A stretch of DNA of 64,000 bases from Notospermus geniculatus. Taxonomy: Eukaryota; Nemertea; Pilidiophora; Heteronemertea; Lineidae. Every line of letters begins with the position of its first letter. Position 1 is the first letter of the stretch. Below, piece after piece: positions 12,095-23,159 of this stretch. The translations under genes were made by a program, and so were the position numbers. The stretch is from the NCBI GenBank assembly GCA_002633025.1, contig NMRB01000011.1:659826-723825 (forward strand), read 5' to 3'. The notes below the pieces were generated by a model. It did not search any database. It worked only from the letters and a program-made list of their open reading frames with translations, and had not been told where the DNA came from.

Positions 12095-12776
12095 GAAAAT
12101 ACATATTAATCGGAATCTGCTTACAGGCGACAGTTCTATAAAGAAAACATGACTGATGTTTTGGAGTAGTCTCCGACATCCATCATGGACTAACACTGCG
12201 GTGATGAACTGCACACTATCAGTGATCCAACCATGAAACGAGGTTGTGAGGACCTTGAGAAATGCACATCTTCAAACAGTCGGCATGCGTCCATCGGATG
12301 AGTGGAGCCAACTGGCAGAACGCAGTACCACAATCCGAAAGAATAGAATAGAATTTCAGAGCAGAGGGTGTGTCATAGGCCTATACTTGCCCGAGAACAG
12401 GCCGCCTTACTGAAGACACACTCCTGCACTGGCCCTATGCTAAAATACATTGTCGTCATCTGAAATAAAACCAAAATTGTATGATAATGGGGATTTGGCG
12501 TTACTTTCCTCAGAGTTGATGATATGGCCGACAGTCAACGTCGATATATCTTGTTATGACGACGCCATGGCATTCCAAATAGAAAGATTTCCCAAAAGAT
12601 GGCTAAAATGAGAGAAAAAAAACTCCACATAGGCCTACCATGACACATTCGAAAAGAAACTTTCCCAAATTTTAATATGTAGGTTGCCAGACTGGTTCCA
12701 ATCTTTGCCGCGCTTTCGGTTGCTGAACCGGAAAGCCCGGCATCAGTCGGGGGCAACTAACGAAACCGGCTGTAGA

Positions 12777-12868
12777 TTGGTTACAGCTTTTACCGCTGCA
12801 CACCCACGGCGCTTATTCCACAATTGGAATGAGCGCCGCTGGAGTGCAGCGGCAAAAATAGTAACCAG
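12777..12868. repeat. Imperfect foldback, about 43-bp arms and 4-bp loop
   Basis: The left arm (12777-12820) and right arm (12825-12868) pair with roughly eight mismatches. Blocks include CCGCTGCAC, CGGCGCT and GGTTAC. It lies about 300 bp upstream of the MBD2/3 start codon. The block GCTGCA(C/G)TCC.GCGGCGCT recurs near 20110, indicating a dispersed family. Confidence 0.75.
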
Positions 12869-13168
12869 TTTAATTGGGCTGCTCCGCGGGGCTATTTCAT
12901 TCTCAAGGAAATTACATATAACTCATGATAAAAGCACGGAAACTTAACTAACTGGACAAAAATAATCATGCATAAATATACATTCATAACAGATAGCAGA
13001 AACCGCTTATAAATCAATGTGCGATGGGAATATCCAGGCGCTACAAATGCAGCGGTGAGACATCCATCGGCATTTACGGTTGATGTGAGTGGGTTGCAGT
13101 GTTTGAGAGAAAGGATGATAAAGAATTGATGATTTTTGTCTTTCTTTGCCTTAAATAAGTCACCCGTC

Positions 13169-15692
13169 ATGTCCACTATGGAAATAAAAAAGCGAACTGA
13201 TTGTCCGGGTCTTCCCAATGGCTGGAAGAGAGAAGAAATTATCCGCAAATGTGGTCTTTCTGCTGGGAAAACTGACGTCTATTATTACAGGTGAGTGTGT
13301 ACGTGTAGGCCTGCATGCATGCATTGCATTGGATTGCATGCACGCAGCTACTGAGAGCTAGGACTAGGCAGATCCATGCTTGGCCTAATATGGCCTACCA
13401 CCTAGTGGCTAGGCCTATAGTATACGTTAATTCCCATAGGCCCCTAAGATGCATCTGATCCATCTCGTGCTTATTTTTATTTAGCCCCGGGCCCGTTTCT
13501 TTCTGAAATAACATTAAAAATTTAGCCTAGGTAGGCCTACTTTATACTTGTTACTTATTAACACCAAAAATTCATAAGCGAGTGACCGCTCGCTATGAAT
13601 TTTTGTTAACACTAAATTAATAACAGTTCATGAAACTTTTCTTTCAGTCCTGATGGGAGGAAAATAAGAAGCAAACCGCAATTGGCTCGCTCACTTGGTG
13701 ATTCATTTGACCTTAGTGCATTTGACTTTCGTACTGGAAAAATAATCAGTAACCCACTTCGTAAAAGTAAGCGCATGAGAGGAACTACTTATGACTATGC
13801 ACGAGGTTTGTTATTGTACCATTAGATGGCACTGGAGGACATGCCAATTCCAATCTATCATTCCTTTTTGCTCATCAAGAATATTTTGCCAGTCGAAATG
13901 TCCTCTTTTCTGTTCCTGAACAATCAATAAAAAATTCCAATGATAGAATATGGAAGTAAGTTTTCCAGATTGATTGTTATTCAAGGTTGGTTGGTAGTTA
14001 AGCAGAAGTTCTGAAAACTGATATCTGCCACCAATAATGTAGGATTTCCAGTATACAATAGATATGTTTCCGCAATTTATTATGTGTACACCTTTATTGA
14101 CTTCACAAGGCAGAGGATGAGTTGATTTGAAATGCTGTTGGTGATGGTAACTAAAAGATTTTATTTTCAACCTTGAATCACAGTCTGTTGACCTAGTTAT
14201 TGTTGTAAAGCAATGTTGTAATGGCAACTACCGGTAAAAATTGTAATTGCCATGTCCTTGTTTTGCTTATTGATTTTGGTTTTGGTATTTTGGTAACTTT
14301 ATTGTATTGCTTATGATCATGCCTTCTGTGTTCTGGTCTACTGGTAAAAAAAGATACCACTTTGGGTGTCATTCACATCAATTTTAAGAGCTGCCATTCT
14401 CTGTTCTGATGTTGTTTCATCCTACTATGAATGACAGCTAGTTGTCTTGTTGGTGGTTAGAACTTACATGTAATAAATATATATACCGGTAATCTACCGG
14501 GGTATGTATTTCTCTCTTGAGTGGCCTGGAGAAATTGTTTCCTGTTCCTCTACCTCTGCATTCATTTGGGAAAGAATATTACTTTTAACACAACTTTTCC
14601 TATATTTCAGGGATCCGCCACGATGCTGCCCTCGCCCTTCCCATTCGCCAGACAGCATCCATCTTCAAACAACCTGTCACAGTCAAACGATATAAAACTA
14701 ACAGCAAAACAAAGATTGAACTCAAACATGGACCACAAGAACAACCAAAACAGGTACTGGAAATGCACAGATGAAAAGTCCACTTTAGTTCAGCAGCTTG
14801 TAATAGGCTTTCCTAAGGAAAGTGTTAGGCTGAATACCATTGCAATTGTGGCCTGTACTTCTGCCAGTATTTCTGCTTGTATGTTCTGTTGATGTTTGCG
14901 AGACTTTTGTGCAATTTGTTGTATGCGCTCCTGTTTCAGTTATTCTGGGAGAAGAGGTTGCATGGGCTTCATTCATGTGACACAGATGAGGAGATGTTTA
15001 AACCTATGACACTACCAAGAAATATACAAGGTAACAAGAAAGGGTTTGAGTTTTGCATTCCTCATATTGTAAGTCAAAGATCACTGAGGTTTAGAAATGA
15101 AATACATGCAATGGGTTATGATGCCCCACAAGGAAATTTGACTCCAGGATGAGGCTAATTCACACACTCATACATGTATTGTAGCCATCTTTGTGTATTT
15201 CTATGTTTCCAGGTGTTGGTCCAGAGCTTAGTAATGAGAATCTCTTGCACAGTATTGCTGCTGCTCTACATCTCAGTAACCAACCAGTTACAGGACAAAC
15301 TGCATCAAAGCCTTTACTTGTAAAAAATCCAGGTGTGCATGTTAATGCTGACCAGCCTATGATACAGGTAAGTGGCAGACCTGCCAACCCGTTACGGATT
15401 TCCATATTTAGTGAGTAGTTCTGCCGAAAATCGCATTTAAATCCTGAAATGAAAGAACAAGTTCATGTAAAAGCGAGCAGAGGGTTGTGCACTACGTGAC
15501 TAGGTCTGTAGACAGTATTGAGATAATCTGCCCACCTGCCCCATGATCACTACCATTGAGCATCAATAACAATCCCAGGTTCTTGTTTCTGTCTTCCAGT
15601 CTGTGTTCATAAATGATGATGACATTCGGAGACAGGAACAAAGAGTGTTAGAGGCACGGCGGAAATTACAACAAGCTCTTAAGTCCCACTGA
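13169..15692 (+). CDS. MBD2/3: MBD2/3 methyl-CpG-binding protein, NuRD subunit (six exons)
   Basis: The coding exons are 13169-13290, 13648-13805, 14611-14753, 14940-15030, 15213-15367 and 15600-15692. All introns are GT-AG and all phases join, giving 253 residues. The start at 13169 follows an in-frame stop at 13130; the next Met, at 13178, is also possible. The MBD spans about residues 9-78 (GWKREEIIRKCGLSAGKTDV, then YYYSPDGRKIRSKPQLARSL). The DNA-contact positions match human MBD2: R26, K34, D36, Y38 and R48. The MBD2/3 block LPIRQTASIFKQPVT follows at 103-117. LFWEKRL (142-148) belongs to the segment that contacts the histone deacetylase core. VGPELSNENLLHSIAAALH and the ITGQ-like VTGQ form the conserved MBD2/3 C-terminal domain. 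The DDDIRRQEQRVLEARRKLQQ helix (229-248) is the coiled coil that pairs with p66/GATAD2. There is no acidic tail like that of vertebrate MBD3. In the nucleus it would link NuRD to methylated DNA. Confidence 0.96.
13558..13610. repeat. Hairpin in MBD2/3 intron 1
   Basis: Arms of about 23 bases (CAAAAATTCATAAGCGAG and CTCGCTATGAATTTTTG) close on a loop of about five bases. It ends about 38 bases before the exon 2 acceptor, so a folded transcript could present the branch-point region differently. Confidence 0.7.
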
Positions 15693-15799
15693 GGCATCAG
15701 GTAGGAATAACATTTACCTGGGTTAACGTTGTTACGGTTCTTGAAGCACATCTTCATGTATGCCCTATTCATAGTGACCGCCGATTGAAATCATTGAGC

Positions 15800-15805
15800 A
15801 ATAAA
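15800..15805 (+). terminator. Probable polyadenylation signal of MBD2/3
   Basis: AATAAA lies 108 bases past the TGA. A second AATAAA, at 16714-16719, could give a longer 3' UTR of about 1 kb. Choice between them cannot be made from sequence. Confidence 0.45.
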
Positions 15806-17665
15806 CAGTAAACCACACATAGTATCAAATTTGCTTGTTATTTTTTCAGCTGTACAAAGTGATGGACAGAAGGTAAAGAATACTTTGTATAGTATTTCAT
15901 TCGTCGAAATACACATGTGTGTGAATAGTGGAATTATCTGTAGAGTGTCTGAAGTAAAGTCGAAGTCCAACTGGTCATTCATGTACAGCAGCAACCGGAA
16001 TGCATGGTTGTATTATGTAAACTGTTGCTGATAGTTCCTGAATTGGCAGGATTTCAGATGCAAATGGCAAACAGTTATCTCTTGATGGAACATTAAACTC
16101 ACTGGGTAAGGATTTGTCACTCTTGTTGCTGATGGCAGACTTTAAAGATGCTTCATTCAATGCACATGTGTATTGATAGTACCCTCAGATTTTGGTTGCA
16201 TTGGCAGGCAGGATCCTGTAAATATTGCTAATCAAAAAGTGTATCAACAGTAGTTGCATGCCTTGCTGTTGTATTTGTAATATCTTCATCAGAACCTTTG
16301 ACATGTTATTCCTCGATTCAGTATAATGTGGTAAATTGTACACTCTAGTTTGTGTATTGAACTCCATGTTTCCAGATTTTCAACTTGGCTAAGCAACCCA
16401 GTTTTATTGAGTTATGATGTGTTTCTTTTTGCTCAATCTTCATCTGCTGACAGATTATGTTCATCTTGAATTAGTAAGTCCATCATGTTTGCGTCATTCC
16501 GTGCTACATGTTGCATTTCGCAGGGTTTGCCAGTGTTGCATTCATTTCTTAGTGCTGGGTATCCATCATGGAAATGAAATGGCCAGATATCGAAGTGGCA
16601 TCTGAGTGGCTCAGTGTTGAGGAAAATGTCCATTTGCTGAGGTTAGGACTGACTGCATCTTCTTTTATAGCAATGTTTGCACTACAAGATAATGTAATTT
16701 CACATCTGAACAAAATAAATGTATTTATGTAATTTTACATGTGCTTTATTTTGATCATTCCTTCTTTCAGTCAGTAACTTCTTGCACATTTCCCTGCCTT
16801 TTGTTCCGCTGGTGTTAGCCTCTGTCACACCCAACCATCTCTGCAACACAGCTCCAAGGAAAATACAAATGTACCTTATTAACGTTATTACAGTATACTC
16901 TCCTTCCCCAGTTGTCCACTTTCCTTTCAGATACATTCGGGGAGTGTGCTTTTATTTATAGTAATTCTATGAAATTGTGTAATGATGGAAACTGGCCGTG
17001 AACTCTCATCACCAGGGTAACCTCTTTCCCATAGTTCTCAATCCAACACAGGCATGAAATCAATTCTCTGTAAACATGATAAATTTTTCTAATTTTATTC
17101 ACCTGCGCAGAAGGAACTACGTGGTTGCGAGGTTATGGTCACAAGTGTGCCCTTAAACAGCATGAGCTCATTTCTAACTGTAGTGTATTAGCTTACGTAG
17201 TAACCTGATCCACCTCTTGTCGCCTCCACATCAGTGACACAGTGTGTGATTCTCCGCTAATGATCACCTTGTTGACACGATCATTACCGCTGTTCATGGT
17301 ACATCCTCAGCCCTAATGATCCACCGTGTCCTTATGTGTGATCTAAAACCCCTCTCTAACTGCGTAGTACGAGGAGCCTTTGTCTATTGCATCTTAACGC
17401 CGTTCGTTTGGCACTGAAGAAAAATTGGTACCGCTTCTTCAGTTTAAGGAGTGGCATTTAGGGCGAGTTGCGGTTACTCCTTCAAAATGCCAGTGGTTGC
17501 CTCTCTATCTTGATTGGAAGTTCCCATCGAGTGCCAATAGCGTTTCCCAGTGAGAAGCTATAGCGGTAGCTTATATTATGAGGGAGTTTGGATTGATTCA
17601 GACAAGGCCATACAGCAGAAAATCTAAGGGAAAATCTTTCCTATGCCACCACTAGAAATACAAGA
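15806..17665. other. Downstream of MBD2/3, no gene recognised
   Basis: This may include extended 3' UTR up to the hexamer at 16714. A short ACTGAAGAA...TTCTTCAGT hairpin lies at about 17413-17452. No further exon was supported. Confidence 0.45.
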
Positions 17666-17719
17666 CTTTCAGGTACCATGGAGGTATAAAATTTTATACC
17701 TCCATGCAGGTACCGAAAG
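17666..17719. repeat. Near-perfect 54-bp hairpin, mini-hairpin family copy 1
   Basis: The core 17677-17706 is a perfect palindrome (CATGGAGGTATAAAA and its inverse), extended on both sides by GGTACC and CTTTC/GAAAG. The CATGGAGGTAT arm is shared with the hairpin at 32997-33023. Confidence 0.85.
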
Positions 17720-19168
17720 GTTCTCATGTAACAATATTGAAAACCTTCGCAAGAAGTGAAAAGATTTGCTTGAACATTGCGTTTTTAGAGGCTGCAGCAT
17801 ACGTTTTTCTTTATATGGTGAAGAAACCCAGTCCCTCGATATTGAAAAACACTATATTCCTAGGGCAGCTGATTCTAAGTGGTGGGTGGTGCTATGGAGA
17901 TGGAGGACGTGACGTCTGGAAGAGGCTAAATCAATCAATGAGATTGACGTGATCAGCCGAGCCCCTCGTATTGATTACTGCACTGGTGTGTCCGTCGCAT
18001 GCTGCCATCTGCAGTGAGGACGCCACGAACAGCAATGGATTCCATCTTCATGTAATTGTTTCGGATTCTGACTTTAGCCCGGATGTTGCTACATGTATTT
18101 GCTATCGTCGTGGTTGCTCCTATGAACTGATCAGTTTATCAATTGTTTTGTGTATAAATCGATGGATAATTAAAGAAAGGTGGGCACGTATTCATCCCTC
18201 TCCTTTTTTTCACTTCACATTCTATCATTATACTGAGTGATTGCAGAATCACCCGATTGGTTATCAATAGCTTTAGATGGATTAGAGGGTCACTCCGACT
18301 ATTTGTATTTCGTTACTCATATATCATGCAGTTTTTAGCTCGCCGTTCAGAATGTAGTTTTTTAAAACTTACTTCAGAATGCCCAACAAACCCAACAAAT
18401 CATGCCGGGTAATACCGTGTCGGATGTTTGGTGGAGATGGACGGGTGGGGGTGGGGGTGGGGGCGCTCCTCAAAAATTATATGTTTCTTTTCAACTTGCA
18501 TATTTTAACGAGAGAACCTTTTCTATTAAATACAATGAACAAATATGAGACTCTGAGCATCTGTTCTTCTGCTCCGTTGACAACGAAAATGTAGAGGGCT
18601 GCGAGATTACATAAGAAGCATCTTGACCTATGGATTTTCTCTTCGGCGTCAATACTTTCCCTCCCTATCAAACTCATCATGGGAAAACACTCCATGTTCT
18701 TCTCTGTATACTTGACCATGAAAATCACAAAACAGAACGGTCCTTTTCATGGGATCAATACTTCCTCTTTCCCCATTCAACATGTTCAACCATCAAAAAC
18801 CTAAATCGGATTCTTCGGAATGTTTTTTCCCCATTAAACTGATGATTAGTCATGATTATGAGGATAATGCATTTCTGTGGGCGTGATGGTGTCTTGATAA
18901 TTCGATGATGAAAAGTGAAAAATATGAATTTGATGGGTTTTAAGCTTATTAACCTGTGTGCATTTCGTTGGCCTTGAGCACTTCGATTTTCCCTTGAAAT
19001 CAATACTTTCGCATGAAAATGATGCCAACGATGTTAATTGATGATTAATGAGGTGGAAAAGTCGGCATTGATCAACCTGTTCTATTGATGGTTCCAGATA
19101 ACCACATAGCACTCTAAACAGTGACATTATCAATTTCATGGGCATCTGAAATGGTGTTCTTGGCGACA
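17720..19168. other. Gene-free stretch
   Basis: Only short open frames without domain signatures are seen. The one structured feature is the G-rich motif at 18443-18463. Confidence 0.5.
18443..18463 (+). other. G-quadruplex motif
   Basis: Four runs of three to five G separated by single T residues (GGGTGGGGGTGGGGG and one more run) satisfy the canonical quadruplex pattern. No promoter was recognised beside it. Confidence 0.7.
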
Positions 19169-19216
19169 GTTCGTTTTGGGACTTTTTGAGATTTCTCAAA
19201 AAGTCCCAAAACGAAC
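19169..19216. repeat. Perfect 23-bp inverted repeat with 2-base loop
   Basis: Arms 19169-19191 and 19194-19216 are exact inverse copies (start GTTCGTTTTGGGAC). Perfect arms imply a recent origin or a cloning or assembly fold-over. Confidence 0.9.
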
Positions 19217-20090
19217 AGTTCTTTGGAATATGGAATCGAAAGCTGAGCAACCATACGGTATTAGCTGTAAACAGTATGGGCGGATTAATGTAGAGCAGGA
19301 GGAAACAGGCGTGTCCGAAGGAAACCCGCTGCGCTGTCAAATCCCAAGAGAGTCGCCCTCTCTGTCGCATGAAGAATGAGCCCAACCGGGGACCCATTCT
19401 TCATGCGATGTCCTCATTTGGACGGGACCAATTCCTTTGAACTACATTTTCATTTTGACTGAACCTAGGCCTATTTCGTTTCTTTTTCTGGATGACGTGC
19501 CTCTTGCCCATCATACTTTGTCGTCAGCCGAACATCTCGAGTCTGATGCAGGTTACACGTTTCCCCGAAGGCTTAATTCGTCGTTTTTACAGCCCGTGGC
19601 TCAGAAGAGACACTTGTAAAGAAAACCTTGCTTGGATATCATTCAAGGGAAGACATTTGTATGCCATTTCTGTCATGACCGTTCCTGAGTGTTTTCGCAC
19701 CATCCAAATCCATCACATCATCATCTCTGCTCCTGGGCATCTCATGAACACCACATATGCTCTGTGACTGCAAAATGAATCTTGAGAGATATAACTATTC
19801 CTAGATTAATGCATGTGTGTGAATTATGCATACTTGAGTGTATTTTCCAGAGTGTAATTACTCCCAATTTTAGTGCTGCAAATCCTCTTGACACTACGGG
19901 GTTACTTATTTGCTTCCCAAAGGAATGTTAATACGTTATTGAAGGCCAGACAATTTAATCATGCTTCACTCATACTTCACATTTACTGGAAGCATAACAC
20001 ACCGCAAATGAGATTCTCCGTTAACCCCTGATGATAGGCCTACTGGACACAAGGATGCGACCGAACGGCCTGTCACTGAGTGAAAGCAGT

Positions 20091-20177
20091 GCTAGACTGG
20101 TTTCTCTCTTTGCTGCTGCAGTCCCGCGGCGCTACTGTCGGTTCCGCAAAGAGCGCCTGGGAGTGGCAGTCTAGAGC
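20091..20177. repeat. Degenerate foldback related to the 12.8-kb element
   Basis: Outer ends GCTAGACTG and CAGTCTAGAGC are inverted, with inner CTCTTTGC and GCAAAGAG. The block GCTGCAGTCCCGCGGCGCT resembles the arms of the foldback at 12777-12868. Confidence 0.55.
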
Positions 20178-20650
20178 TTTGCCTCATGAACTGATGTTGG
20201 ACCTTCGGCAAAAACAATTGTACGGGTACTCGGCAGTTTCTACAAAGACAAGGAACATTTGCGTATAGAATTCTTGACGCATTGATCCATTGCTCCAAAG
20301 AATGGCTAACGACACTGAGCACTACATACACCATTTTCAAGTGCCGCCAACGATGGTGGCAAATCTAGTTGGGGATTTCTGATAGCAAACGAAGATGACA
20401 TGGGAACTGGTCCAGTCATCTGTCATCCTGCCTCATTGATGTCACGCAACTGAATGAATGAAAGCTATTGCCTCATCTTCCACAATTGTGGCGGTGACTG
20501 TTCCCATTGCATGACAGGCCACAGCGTTTGGACAACTCAAATATTCATGTTGTGATGATTTGACAGTTGGATCTCCGTTCAGAGTCCCTCCGGGGAAACT
20601 TTTTCTCTTTAAAACACCTTTCAAATGATGAAAAGAAAGCGAAAAATAGG

Positions 20651-20714
20651 AGACTCGAACCCACGTCACCAGTCATTTCATTTGAAATCCCGACGTCTAT
20701 TAACATTTGCGCCA
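20651..20714 (-). mobile_element. tRNA-derived SINE head or tRNA pseudogene
   Basis: Read on the minus strand, an A-box-like TGGCGCAAATGTTA (20714-20701) is followed by GACGTCGGGATTTCAAAT and a B-box-like GGGTTCGAGTCTCC (around 20662-20649). The order and spacing are those of a tRNA gene body, but the stems do not all pair. Confidence 0.55.
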
Positions 20715-20770
20715 TGAATGTTATGTTCCGACCAACCAGAATCGTTGATATTTCTACAATGTCCGATCAC

Positions 20771-20791
20771 GGGTGGGGGTGGGGGGTGGGG
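20771..20791 (+). other. G-quadruplex motif
   Basis: Four G runs of three to six bases with single-T spacers make the second such motif in 2.4 kb. It lies 32 bases before the TIR element at 20823. Confidence 0.7.
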
Positions 20792-20822
20792 AATTTCGCC
20801 CGCAGTCAGCGTCATGGTAACG

Positions 20823-21157
20823 CCTTGTTCACACTGGCAGCGCGGTGCGATGTGGTGCGATGCCCTTGAAAAATCGCCAACCAAGCGGTGTCAATTTTGA
20901 CATACACACAACTGTAGCGCGACGCGGTTACGTGCGGCGGTGCTCATGATTAGCAGTAATGACATCATTCAAATCCTCACGCGGCAGGCGATTCGACGCG
21001 GAAAAATACTGCAGAAGCGATTGGGGGCGGTGGAGATCGCTCGTCGCGTCCTCCACTTCTTACCGCATCGCGTCGCACTGCAAGTGTGAACAGCTAGGCT
21101 TGGAGCGACCAGGCCCGAAAAATTTCGCATCGCACCGCGCCGCCAGTGTGAACAAGG
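20823..21157. mobile_element. TIR element, GC-rich, about 335 bp
   Basis: Left CCTTGTTCACACTGGCAGCG at 20823 and right inverse ending AGTGTGAACAAGG at 21157 form terminal repeats of about 30 bp, including GCGCGGTGCGATG. A further GTCGCACTG..AGTGTGAACAG copy lies inside at about 21071-21092, suggesting a nested or duplicated end. No transposase frame is present. Confidence 0.8.
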
Positions 21158-22283
21158 TTTTAGCCTGCTATTAAATACTTGCAAACAACGATAGGAGCCG
21201 CTGTGACCTGATAGGTGTCAGCACTGTTAATGCTGTGTACATTATTCTGACGATACCGGTGATGAATTCCATTATATTCTTAAATTTCCGTTTTTACTTT
21301 AAACTGAAGTAGCTCGCTCTCTGTTCATAAAGGTTATTGTTAGTGCCATCTGGGGTTGTTGTTGGGCTTTTACCTGAATCTGCAAAAAAGAGTCTCCTTT
21401 TAGCGTCGGGATCATTTTACCTAGGATAAGAAACTGTAAAAATAATTTTGCTATGAAAAACTATGATGGGACCATCCCACCGACGTGTGATTCATCAATC
21501 ATGTGACGTGACCAAAAGATGCCGCTTCGACATTCAACAATATCATTTACAGATCAGTGATAACATTAATCCACGCTATCCATGCTTCATGGCGCTGTAA
21601 ATTGTTCCCGATTTCACTGCGTGTCGTTTATTGCAAGTTGGGCCATCATTGTATCCTCATTCTGATGATTCTGCATCCGCTTTCGTATGAAATACAATGT
21701 ACTCCACCCAATAATTTTCCCTCTCATCTCATCCCTCTCTTATGTCCTTTTGATGCTGTTAGTTCGAATGGCGATTTTGGAAGAAAACTGGATGTGCGGT
21801 GTCGGTGATTGTTAGTCTGAGACGAATCCAAATCAAATTTGCTTCTTAAAGTTTGCTCTTTTGTGGATGTTGCCCTCACCCCTCGCAAGGACTGATCGTG
21901 CCTTTGGCATTCGTCATGCAGGCTTTGGGCAAACTGTCAATCACTGACTTATGAACACTAGCACTTTCCTCCCTCACCAGGAGAAAGCTCTGTATACGGC
22001 CCTGGTGTATGTGTTGTCATGTCATACCACCCACCAATACAATATAACCTGAGGAGATAACTCAGATACTCTGAGAAAAAGCCATAAATATCTCATAACG
22101 TAACGATTAACGAGGCCACAGATGACGGACGCACATAAACTAAATCACAATATCTTCGTATCGATGAGTAAGAATGAAGACAGTGTAACAATATTTTTGT
22201 TGTTTGATTGGTCAGTATGACGGTTATAAAACCGGATCGATAGAGACAGCCTTTGATCGATATGATGACAATCCTTTGACTCG
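21158..22283. other. Gene-free stretch
   Basis: No exon, RNA gene or repeat was recognised. Confidence 0.5.
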
Positions 22284-22860
22284 TTGGTGAGTTGGCATTA
22301 TGGCCCTAAAATCATGATCACACTTTTAGCATTGTTCCGCAATTTTGTGAGGGATATTTCGCCCTTTTCCTCTCACGTAATCTATTGACTATTGATGCAT
22401 ATTGAAATCATTTGGGGTCAAAGCGTGACGCGAATAAAGAAACTTGAATTATTTCCTCGGCTTGGTGTTTTTGTACGATTTTTGAGAAATTTTCGAGGTT
22501 ATTTTTGAGGATGCGTTCTGATTGGTCATATTGAATCACATGATCTCAGCGGCAAATTATGCTTCAGTAAGAAATGGCCGTCATCCTTTTCATCACTTTA
22601 CTAGAAGTTCGACGCGCTGTGATACCATTACTAACCCTTCATGAATAAGGTACCATACTGATCAACTCATTCTTTTATGTGTAGCAACAGCCTCCATGCC
22701 TTATTGATAACTAAGATCATTCAAATTCGTAGATTCGAACAGTCTTGTCGAGCAGTCCCAATCGGTGTGAACACTCGCCATCATGATCAACCTCGGCCTC
22801 GCCACCACCAACGAATTATCACTGTGGTATAGGCTATACATGTATACGGTGTGCATTGAT
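22284..22860 (+). mobile_element. Dispersed promoter-motif repeat, copy 1
   Basis: It aligns along most of its length with 42061-42597 (inverted) and at its start with 38931-39104. Shared phrases include ATCTATTGACTATTGATG, GAATAAAGAAACTTGAATTA, TCTGATTGGTCATATTGAAT, AGTTCGACGCGCTGTG and CAGTCTTGTCGAGCA. The E-box is degraded here (CACATG). An internal AATAAA is at 22433. No protein is encoded. Confidence 0.85.
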
Positions 22861-23159
22861 CGTTTGAATAAAGCCTGGTTCATCTGGCCGTCGATGGTGG
22901 CGTTAACTGATATTCACAATGCCATCTGGAGTAGGCCAGTGGAACCAGACTAACATCCTCGTCTAGAAATAAAGCTGTTCCTACTTATCACCGTAAAAAT
23001 GAACCATTCAAGTCAACAAATACTATTATTTCTGCTAACAACATTCTGTTGTTATATCATTTGACGTACACTGTAAATTTACCCCCTCATATTGCATTGG
23101 AATAACTTTTGTGCACCTTTTTCTAACGGAGTAAGTCAATATAGTTCCACTTTGGGACG

